Shown: positions 1 to 5,302 of the stretch, piece after piece
Numbering within the stretch: position 1 is the stretch's first letter
Layout: each line of letters starts with the position of its first letter
Origin: an uncultured beta proteobacterium
GTDB taxonomy: Bacteria > Pseudomonadota > Gammaproteobacteria > Burkholderiales > Burkholderiaceae_C
Length of the DNA stretch: 5,545 bases
Direction: 5' to 3'
Assembly (NCBI GenBank): GCA_903840825.1
Contig: CAIMHL010000049.1
Location: 1-5,545 of the forward strand
Notes under the pieces: generated by a model
What the model was told of the DNA's origin: nothing
Databases searched by the model: none
Seen by the model: the letters and a program-made list of their open reading frames with translations, nothing else
Program-made: the position numbers and the translations under genes

Positions 1-1277
1 CGGTCGGTGCTCAGGCGCTCGCGCCGGGTACCCAGCGCTCGTGACTGCTCCTCAATACTGCGCTGGTCGGCAGCCAGCACCTGAATTTGCTGCTGCACCT
101 GGGCCACGCTGGCGCGCTGCTCGTTGGCGCCTTTTTGCGCCAAGCGCAAAGCCTCTTCCAGGTCAGGCAGCTGCTGGGCCTGGTCTTCAAGCTGCGCTGC
201 CAATAGTTCGGTTTTCTCTTCACCGACCATCGCCAGTTCAGACAGGTTTTCTATCTCCTGGGTGGCATCATCTTGGCGCGTGGCCCATTGCGCGGTTTGC
301 TCTTTCAAGACCAGCAAACGCTGCTCTACCCGATGGCGCCCCTCCACCACAAAACGGATCTCGGCCTCTAGCCGACCCACCTCGGTACTGGCCTCGTACA
401 GCAAACCTTGCGCTTGGTTGACCTGATCGCCTGCAGCGTAATGCGCCTGGCGCACGGTTTCCAGCTCAGCTTCAATGTGGCGCAGGTCAGCGACCCGCCC
501 CTCCAGCGCGTTGACCGCGCCCATTGCATCGGCCTTGACCTTGTCTTGGTCCGCCTGTGACTCGGTGCGCTTTAAAAACCATTGCTGGTGCTGTTTGAGC
601 GTGACCTCAGCCGAGAAGGTGTTGTATTTCTTGGCCACAATGGCCTGCGCTTCGAGCTTTTCCAGGTTGGCGTTTAGCTCGCGCAAGATGTCTTCCACGC
701 GGGTCAGGTTCTCGCGCGTGTCGCTCAGGCGGTTCTCGGTCTCACGGCGGCGCTCTTTGTACTTGGAAACGCCGGCGGCTTCTTCCAGAAAGAGACGAAG
801 CTCTTCAGGCTTGCTCTCAATAATGCGGCTGATGGTGCCCTGACCGATGATGGCGTAGGCCCTTGGCCCCAAACCAGTGCCCAGAAAAACGTCTTGCACA
901 TCACGCCGGCGCACGGGCAGGTTGTTGATAAAGTAGCTGCTGGTGCCGTCACGGGTCAGCACCCGCTTAACCGCAATCTCGCCAAAGGTGGCCCACTGCC
1001 CCCCGGCCCGGTGGTCGGCATTGTCAAACACCAGCTCCACGCTGGCGCGACTGGCGGGTTTGCGGGTGTTGGTGCCGTTAAAAATAACGTCCTGCATCGA
1101 CTCGCCGCGCAACTCAGACGCTTTGGACTCCCCCAGCACCCAGCGCACCGCATCCATGATGTTGGACTTACCACAGCCGTTTGGCCCCACCACGCCCACC
1201 AGTTGGCCGGGCAGCATAAAGGTTGTGGGCTCAGCAAATGACTTGAAGCCGGATAACTTGATTGAATTAAGACGCAC
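1..1277 (-). CDS. smc: Chromosome segregation protein SMC, N-terminal part (gene continues past left edge)
   Basis: SMC is the ATPase that, as a dimer with ScpA and ScpB, compacts and helps segregate the nucleoid. The 425 codons present are uninterrupted. Residues 3-20 match the SMC N-terminus (LNSIKLSGFKSFAEP), the Walker A loop GPNGCGKSN lies at about 31-39, and the Q-loop has Gln146 within AYAIIGQGTISRII, followed by the family stretch FLEEAAGVSKYKERRRETENR. From about residue 170 to the edge the protein is charged and rich in Glu, Gln, Leu and Ala, as expected for the first arm of the coiled coil. Hinge, second arm and the C-terminal Walker B half are outside the window; the family is usually near 1,170 residues. 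The start is GTG at 1275-1277: an in-frame TGA (1281-1283) lies two codons upstream, and a later start would remove the conserved N-terminus. No good Shine-Dalgarno sequence precedes it. Identification is certain from the motifs; ligA and zipA often follow in this group but are not seen here. Confidence 0.97.
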   Translation of the reverse strand, partial: MRLNSIKLSGFKSFAEPTTFMLPGQLVGVVGPNGCGKSNIMDAVRWVLGESKASELRGESMQDVIFNGTNTRKPASRASVELVFDNADHRAGGQWATFGEIAVKRVLTRDGTSSYFINNLPVRRRDVQDVFLGTGLGPRAYAIIGQGTISRIIESKPEELRLFLEEAAGVSKYKERRRETENRLSDTRENLTRVEDILRELNANLEKLEAQAIVAKKYNTFSAEVTLKQHQQWFLKRTESQADQDKVKADAMGAVNALEGRVADLRHIEAELETVRQAHYAAGDQVNQAQGLLYEASTEVGRLEAEIRFVVEGRHRVEQRLLVLKEQTAQWATRQDDATQEIENLSELAMVGEEKTELLAAQLEDQAQQLPDLEEALRLAQKGANEQRASVAQVQQQIQVLAADQRSIEEQSRALGTRRERLSTD

Positions 1278-1316
1278 GGGTCACGGTCGCTTTAGGCGGT
1301 ATCAGAGGGAAATCGG

Positions 1317-1333
1317 GGGTTGAGGGTCAACCC
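1317..1333. repeat. Perfect 7-bp inverted repeat in the smc leader
   Basis: GGGTTGA (1317-1323) and TCAACCC (1327-1333) are exact reverse complements separated by GGG. The centre lies about 48 bases upstream of the smc GTG start. In smc mRNA it would form a tight stem-loop; as DNA it would be a compact operator-like palindrome. No T run follows on either strand, so a rho-independent terminator is unlikely. Function is unknown. Confidence 0.5.
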
Positions 1334-1397
1334 ACGCCAGAGGGCTTCATGATAACTCGACCTCATTGCGCACTGCCGGACACCTTGGATGCGACTA

Positions 1398-1426
1398 ATT
1401 TAACTCCATTTTCAAGTCTTTGTCTC
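1398..1426 (-). promoter_or_regulatory. Possible sigma70-type promoter for smc
   Basis: On the minus strand GAGACA (1421-1426) and TTAAAT (1398-1403) are 17 bases apart, each matching the -35 and -10 consensus at four of six positions. This would start smc transcription near 1390 and leave a leader of roughly 110 bases that includes the hairpin at 1317-1333. The match is mediocre and nothing else supports it. Confidence 0.25.
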
Positions 1427-1540
1427 TCATAAGAACTCAAGTCGTGTGACTTCGAAGCGCATATCGATGCACGACTAAATGCGCAGGACATCGAAAAACC
1501 AAGAGATTGACCACAAATATCATATCCCCCATTTGGGTGA

Positions 1541-1670
1541 TTAAGAAATTTTATATGAATAAAAATAAATTTAAATGTTTAATTTCTCATTAAACGATAA
1601 ATTTTGTTTTTTAATTAAATGTTTATTTAAAATAATTTTTTTCAATTGAATGATAATTGTCAATAAAATA
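1541..1670. other. AT-rich island upstream of the lipoprotein promoter
   Basis: By direct count only 14 of these 130 bases are G or C, against clearly GC-rich flanking genes. The block consists of A and T runs and TTAA/AATT steps and ends directly at the promoter near 1673. Such DNA is typically curved or easily melted. It can act as UP-element sequence that binds the RNA polymerase alpha subunit, or as a binding site for H-NS-type silencers (the Bv3F/MvaT-like class in betaproteobacteria). Which applies cannot be decided from sequence alone. There are no open reading frames of note inside it. Confidence 0.8.
1645..1663. promoter_or_regulatory. Weak Fur-box-like site or small operator upstream of the promoter
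   Basis: The 19 bases contain AATGATAAT, a 9-base match to the core of the Fur consensus, and in total agree with it at 11 of 19 positions; the right half-site is poor. The same segment has inverted arms ATTGA (1645-1649) and TCAAT (1660-1664) around a 10-base centre. It sits just upstream of the -35 hexamer. In DNA this AT-rich such matches occur easily by chance, so this is only a candidate. Confidence 0.2.
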
Positions 1671-1672
1671 AC

Positions 1673-1701
1673 TTGACAGTTGTTTTGTCGGTTTCGATAT
1701 T
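1673..1701 (+). promoter_or_regulatory. Sigma70-type promoter of the lipoprotein gene
   Basis: A perfect -35 hexamer TTGACA (1673-1678) is followed after 17 bases by GATATT (1696-1701), a four-of-six -10 match. Transcription would begin near 1708, leaving only about 13 bases before the ATG at 1721, still enough for the AGGA at 1711-1714. The AT-rich block directly upstream is placed where UP elements act. A weaker alternative is TTCAAT (1641-1646) with TAAAAT (1664-1669), also 17 bases apart. Confidence 0.6.
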
Positions 1702-1710
1702 TATCCAAAC

Positions 1711-1714
1711 AGGA
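1711..1714 (+). promoter_or_regulatory. Ribosome binding site that fixes the lipoprotein start
   Basis: AGGA lies six bases before ATG 1721. This supports the ATG rather than the in-frame TTG at 1673, which coincides with the -35 hexamer and would place 16 extra residues in front of a normal lipoprotein signal peptide. Confidence 0.75.
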
Positions 1715-1720
1715 TCCCCA

Positions 1721-3454
1721 ATGATTTCAAATTCAAAATCACTCCTATCCATTTCGATTGCTCTGGCTCTTACAGCCTGTGGAGATAGCAGCGTTCTCAT
1801 CACCAGCAGCAGTGGAAAAGCAGTGGATGGCTATTTGAGCGGGTCCCAAGTCTTGTGTGACACCAACAACAACGGCGTCAAGGACACGGGCGAGGTCACC
1901 ACCACCACCAATGCCACGGGTGACTTCTCCTTTACGCCTTCGTGTGCCAGCACGATTGTGATCAGCGGTGGTACCAGCATAGATACCGGCGTTCTTTTTA
2001 CGGGCCTCATCAAAGCACCAGCAGGCAGCGCCGTAGCTACGCCCCTCACCAGCCTCATGGTGAGCGGCGGACTCACAGCAGCGCAAGTGGCCGCGGCCAT
2101 GGGTCTGCCCGCTGGGACTGACGTCACCAAAATTGACCCTATGGCCTCTGGCAATCTAGAGCTTCGTACCAAGACCGTCGCCATGCAAGTCATCATCCAA
2201 CAAATAGCTGACACACTGGGCGGCTTGGCAGGGGATGCCAGCCCGGCCACCATTCAAGCCCTTTACAGCCAAGTGGCCAAGGCTGTTGCCAACACCATTA
2301 CGGCCAACCCAACCCTCCCATTGGTCAGCAGCAGCGGTGTAGTCAACGCTACTTTGGTCAGCGCTGCTGTAGTTACTTCTGTGGTGCAGCTCGCAGCCAC
2401 CACTGACACTGTTCTGCTTGCCGCAAAAGCGGCTACCAGCGACCTGAACAGCACTAGCTTGGCCAGCCTCATCACCGAGTCAGTCACCACACAAGCAACC
2501 ACCTTGGTGAAGGCCACCGACGCGACCACCTTGGTGGCCAAGACAACGTCACTTCAGCAAAACACGGCCATTGCTTACATCGCTACGGCAAGCAAAGCAA
2601 TACTGACCTCAAGCGCTGCATCGACTATTGACTGGACAACAGTAAAAAACCAACTGGCAGACCTGAGCGATGCCAGCACAGACAATGATGCGGCAGCCGT
2701 TACAGCCATCAACACCGCGCTAATAGCTGTCACACCCGCTGGCGTAACACCCCCCGTTATTCCGCCCAATATTGCAGGCAACACCAACAGCCTGTCCATC
2801 AACAGCGACACGTTGACCTTCACACAGGGGGACGTTCCCACCACAGCTACTTTAACGGCGTTCAAGTCCACAGCCGGCATCACGCTGGCGGGCATGCCCA
2901 ACACCATCAGCTTTGCCTACACCATCAATGGCTCGCCTATAGCCGCAACAACAGGAAGTGTCATTTCCGTGGGCTTGTCGATCAAGGAAATTGGTAAGGC
3001 CAGTGATAAGACGCGAGAGGTCAAAGTCATTTTGGACAAAGTCAAGCTGAGCGTTTCAGGCGGCACTTTGACGGCAACCGTCCCTGCCGATGCAAAAGTC
3101 TATGCCTATGGTGTCACCTCAGCAGGTGTCATGGTCTACAAAACATTAACAAACACCACAGCCAATCAATTGCTGGCCGCCAGTGGCACTGACTTGAGCT
3201 TCAATGTCACCAATGTGCTCAATGTGTTAATGGACAAGGCAGAAGCAGTCTCAAACTACCCGTTTGGCGACCTTCTTAACGTGACAGGTGCGTTCGACGT
3301 CACGATGCTCGTGAGCAACCTGAACATCGCCAGCGGCACCACCGGTGCTGTGCAATCACTGTCTCTGGAAGTTCCATTGGCAGTAGGGAACGCCCAAAGC
3401 CTGAATGGACTCGGTATCAAAGGCAAATTCACCCTGGAATCCACCTCACGATGA
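1721..3454 (+). CDS. Secreted lipoprotein of unknown function with a calcium-loop-like motif
   Basis: I do not recognise a named family. The 577-residue product begins with a lipoprotein signal peptide: Lys6, a hydrophobic stretch at 8-17, and lipobox LTAC with Cys20 as the lipidated residue. Gly and Asp follow the Cys, and the absence of Asp at +2 argues for export to the outer membrane. Residues 47-58 read D-x-N-x-N-G-x-x-D-x-G-E, a calcium-loop-like motif as in SdrD/B-type and related surface domains; Cys46 and Cys75 flank this small domain and could pair. A TPLTSL segment (107-112), recurrent in large bacterial surface lipoproteins, precedes an Ala/Thr/Ser-rich, probably helical region (about 115-335). 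A Pro-rich linker near 337-350 leads to a C-terminal domain of about 225 residues that looks beta-rich. The start ATG has AGGA six bases upstream. The stop overlaps the next start by 4 bases, suggesting coupled translation with the barrel gene. It is likely an envelope or surface protein; ligand and role are unknown. Confidence 0.85.
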   Translation: MISNSKSLLSISIALALTACGDSSVLITSSSGKAVDGYLSGSQVLCDTNNNGVKDTGEVTTTTNATGDFSFTPSCASTIVISGGTSIDTGVLFTGLIKAPAGSAVATPLTSLMVSGGLTAAQVAAAMGLPAGTDVTKIDPMASGNLELRTKTVAMQVIIQQIADTLGGLAGDASPATIQALYSQVAKAVANTITANPTLPLVSSSGVVNATLVSAAVVTSVVQLAATTDTVLLAAKAATSDLNSTSLASLITESVTTQATTLVKATDATTLVAKTTSLQQNTAIAYIATASKAILTSSAASTIDWTTVKNQLADLSDASTDNDAAAVTAINTALIAVTPAGVTPPVIPPNIAGNTNSLSINSDTLTFTQGDVPTTATLTAFKSTAGITLAGMPNTISFAYTINGSPIAATTGSVISVGLSIKEIGKASDKTREVKVILDKVKLSVSGGTLTATVPADAKVYAYGVTSAGVMVYKTLTNTTANQLLAASGTDLSFNVTNVLNVLMDKAEAVSNYPFGDLLNVTGAFDVTMLVSNLNIASGTTGAVQSLSLEVPLAVGNAQSLNGLGIKGKFTLESTSR

Positions 3455-4521
3455 TGCAACGGATCACTTCATTCGGTCTTGCTGGATGTCTTTGCAGCTA
3501 CCCTGTACTAGCAGCGCCCTTGGACGCGCTGCTAACGGCCAAGCACGCATCGACACCTGGCGAAATCGAGCTTGAAGTGAGCTATGACTTGGTCAATAAC
3601 GCGGTCGATATCTTCAACATCAGGGGCAGCGACGCCACCTATGCGGGCACCAACGTAGGCGACTACCACGGTGCGCATGTTCGGGCAGGCATCGCCGTCA
3701 CGTCTGATATTTGGGTCGATGGCGCGCTCTGGCAGCGTCGCTTGGATTACCGCGCCGACCTACTCACTATCAATACCTAGCAAATGGGCGCGCAATACAA
3801 ATTGCTGGGTGAGGCCAGTGGCTACCAGCCGAGCTTGGCCTTGCGCGTAGGTGCTTGGGGCAACTATTCAGCAGCACTCAATAAATCAAGCCCCACCACG
3901 GTGCGTGGCCAAACATTGAGCTCTGTCACGGTCAACAAACCCAACGATGCGCAGGTCCAAGTAGATTTGATTGGAAGCACACGACTGTTCAACCAACTAG
4001 ATTTCAGTGTTTATGGTGGTGCGGGCGTCAGTCAAGTCAAAGTGAAATCGGTAAACGGCACCGCAGCGCTTGGCGGGTGCAGCTACGCGCTGACATTTAC
4101 CCCCCAAGCCGTTCTTGGGATTTGCAGCAGCGGCGATGGTTTTTTAATTCCTAACAAAATCTACGGCATTGACGTCTACAACGAAGCGCAATACAAAGCG
4201 AGCTTTGCCTCCGGGGGAATGTCTGCAACCTGGCAACAGCAAAACTGGCTACTTCGTGGCGGCTACCAGTTTCAGCGCATCAACCGCGGCCAAATTGATG
4301 CAACCATCCAAAAACGAGGTGGCATTACGTACGAAACCAACCATGTTTTTCTAGGTGAAGTGATGTACCGCGTGCTGCGCAACACCGCTATTTTTGTACG
4401 CGGGCAATACATGACCAACCAATTTGTTGGCGAGATACCCTTTGCCTACAACACCATGACGGCTAGCCGTTTTGACAAGCACTACGGCATCCTCAGCACT
4501 GGGCTTGCGTTCGGTTTTTAA
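3451..4521 (+). pseudogene. Outer-membrane beta-barrel protein interrupted by one in-frame TAG
   Basis: One reading frame runs from ATG 3451 to TAA 4519-4521, broken only by TAG at 3778-3780 after 109 codons. Codon 111 (CAA) and ATG 3784 continue in the same frame for 245 more residues with no change in character, so this was one protein of about 356 residues. The N-terminus resembles a Sec signal peptide (MMQR, then a hydrophobic stretch, cleavage near VLA-A at 21-22). The rest alternates polar and hydrophobic residues in strand-like segments rich in Gly, Tyr and Trp, and ends GLAFGF with terminal Phe, the signature of barrels inserted by BAM. Cys210 and Cys225 could form a loop disulfide. 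The lost residue was probably Trp (TGG) or Gln (CAG), each one transition from TAG. Restart at ATG 3784 would lack a signal peptide and a Shine-Dalgarno sequence. Recent nonsense mutation, sequencing error or amber read-through are all possible. No specific barrel family is recognised. Confidence 0.8.
3778..3780 (+). other. Premature amber codon in the barrel gene
   Basis: TAG replaces codon 110, with ACC before it and CAA after. There is no frame change, insertion or repeat tract around it, so it is a point change rather than a slippage event. The downstream 246 codons remain open and barrel-like, which indicates a recent event, an error in the sequence, or suppression. Confidence 0.9.
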
Positions 4522-4551
4522 CTTCAGTCCTAAGTAACTTTAAATGAAGTT
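4520..4551 (+). promoter_or_regulatory. Overlapping hairpins around the uppS start codon
   Basis: AACTTCA (4520-4526) is the exact reverse complement of TGAAGTT (4545-4551), and AACTT (4536-4540) can pair with the same AAGTT (4547-4551). The first pairing places two bases of the ATG (4544-4546) in the stem, while the second leaves the ATG in a six-base loop, so the two structures are mutually exclusive. No clear Shine-Dalgarno sequence is present in this 22-base gap. Translation could therefore depend on ribosomes arriving from the barrel gene upstream. Function is inferred. Confidence 0.3.
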
Positions 4552-5275
4552 GGTCAAAGCACTCCCTCCTCAGCACGTTGCCATCATCATGGACGGCAAC
4601 CGGCGTTGGGCGAAGCAATTTTCCATGCCAGCGGCATTTGGCCATGCGGCTGGGGCGCGTCAGGTGCGTCATATTGTGCAAGCCTGCGCGGACCGTGGCG
4701 TACGCTACCTCACCTTGTTTGCCTTCAGTACAGAAAACTGGGCTCGCCCGGCAGACGAAGTCTCCAGCCTCATGGGATTGCTGGCGCTGTACCTGCAAAA
4801 AGAAGTTAAAGACATGAACGCCAAGGGCGTGTGCCTCAAAGTGGCGGGTGACACCTCACGCTTCAGCCCCCAAATTCAGGCCCTGATCAAGGACGCACAG
4901 GCCAACACGGCCCACAACACCAAAATCACCCTCACCATCGCCGCCAACTACGGCGGCCGCCAAGACATCGTGCAGGCAGTCAGGGCCTGGCAAGCGGCTC
5001 ACCCGGATAAGTCGGTTGATGACATGACCGAAGACAGCCTCACCCAACACCTCGGCTTGGCGTACGCCCCCGAGCCCGACCTGCTCATCCGCACCGGCGG
5101 CGAGTCACGCATCAGCAACTTCATGCTCTGGCAAATGGCCTACACCGAGATGTACTTCACCGATGTGCTCTGGCCCGCCTTCACCCCCTACGAGTTGCAA
5201 CAAGCCATTGCTTGGTTCAAGCACCGAGACCGCCGCTTTGGTGGCAACACCCCCGCACTGGCCAAAACCGCCTAA
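4544..5275 (+). CDS. uppS: Cis-prenyltransferase, undecaprenyl diphosphate synthase family (isoprenyl transferase)
   Basis: The family condenses isopentenyl diphosphate onto farnesyl diphosphate with cis geometry, giving the C55 precursor of the lipid carrier used for peptidoglycan and polysaccharide assembly; it works in the cytoplasm at the membrane. All signature blocks are present in the 243 residues, a normal family length: HVAIIMDGNRRWAK (11-24, with the Mg-binding Asp17), H34, LFAFSTENWARP (58-69), NYGGRQDI (135-142), and RTGGESRISNF (183-193) followed by Glu202 and DVLWP (207-211). The usual proteobacterial DGNGRW reads DGNRRW here (Arg20), as seen in many other cis-prenyltransferases. 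ATG 4544 leaves a typical short N-terminus but has no clear Shine-Dalgarno sequence. The gene lies 22 bases after the barrel gene and 27 before the next, not in the usual frr-uppS-cdsA-dxr cluster, so it may be a second paralogue making an equal or different chain length. Family assignment is certain; chain length is not. Confidence 0.95.
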   Translation: MKLVKALPPQHVAIIMDGNRRWAKQFSMPAAFGHAAGARQVRHIVQACADRGVRYLTLFAFSTENWARPADEVSSLMGLLALYLQKEVKDMNAKGVCLKVAGDTSRFSPQIQALIKDAQANTAHNTKITLTIAANYGGRQDIVQAVRAWQAAHPDKSVDDMTEDSLTQHLGLAYAPEPDLLIRTGGESRISNFMLWQMAYTEMYFTDVLWPAFTPYELQQAIAWFKHRDRRFGGNTPALAKTA

Positions 5276-5302
5276 CTAATTTTCAAGATCCGAGACTCAT
5301 AG

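Larger units (their letters stand above)
1278..1720. other. Divergent intergenic region between smc and the lipoprotein gene
   Basis: This 443-base stretch holds no convincing gene on either strand. Bases 1278-1540 have ordinary mixed composition and contain the smc leader, with a perfect hairpin at 1317-1333, a 5-bp hairpin AAGTC-GTGT-GACTT at 1439-1452, and an imperfect one at 1524-1541 (ATCCCCC / GGGTGAT, one mismatch, ATTT loop). None of the three is followed by a T tract, so none reads as a classic terminator. Bases 1541-1670 form a very AT-rich block, and 1673-1720 hold the promoter and ribosome binding site of the lipoprotein gene. I see no tRNA, insertion-sequence end or CRISPR-like repeat. 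A small RNA cannot be excluded by eye. Confidence 0.7.

Noticed and set aside
41..843. Several plus-strand open frames of 100-126 codons opposite smc
   Set aside because: They run antisense to a continuous SMC reading frame, show Ser/Arg/Trp-rich composition typical of reverse-frame translation in GC-rich DNA, and have no recognisable motifs.
894..1323. Two overlapping plus-strand frames opposite the SMC ATPase head
   Set aside because: The minus-strand frame here encodes Walker A and the Q-loop, so these are shadow frames.
1441..1475. Inverted repeat GTCGTG (1441-1446) / CACGAC (1470-1475) with a 23-base loop
   Set aside because: Short arms with a long loop occur by chance, and there is no T tract or neighbouring gene end to make it a terminator.
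1571..1625. Exact 11-base direct repeat TTAAATGTTTA at 1571-1581 and 1615-1625, 44 bases apart
   Set aside because: In a block with so few G/C bases an 11-base match is not strongly surprising, and the flanks diverge at once. It could be tandem operator sites on four helical turns, but nothing else supports that.
1745..2907. Four minus-strand frames of 92-140 codons opposite the lipoprotein gene
   Set aside because: Their Val/Ala-rich content is explained by the Thr/Ala/Ser codons of the plus-strand gene, and none has a supporting ribosome binding site or motif.
3451..3489. Lipobox-like LAGC at residues 10-13 of the barrel protein
   Set aside because: The hydrophobic stretch before it is only about five residues, too short for a lipoprotein signal, and a better signal peptidase I site follows at 21-22. 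The C-terminal barrel signature also fits a non-lipidated outer-membrane protein.
3784..4521. A separate gene starting at ATG 3784
   Set aside because: It is in frame with the part before the TAG, lacks a signal peptide and a Shine-Dalgarno sequence, and continues the barrel pattern, so it is the second part of one interrupted gene.
4493..5050. Minus-strand and alternate plus-strand frames overlapping uppS
   Set aside because: The cis-prenyltransferase motifs fix the coding frame, and the others are shadows.
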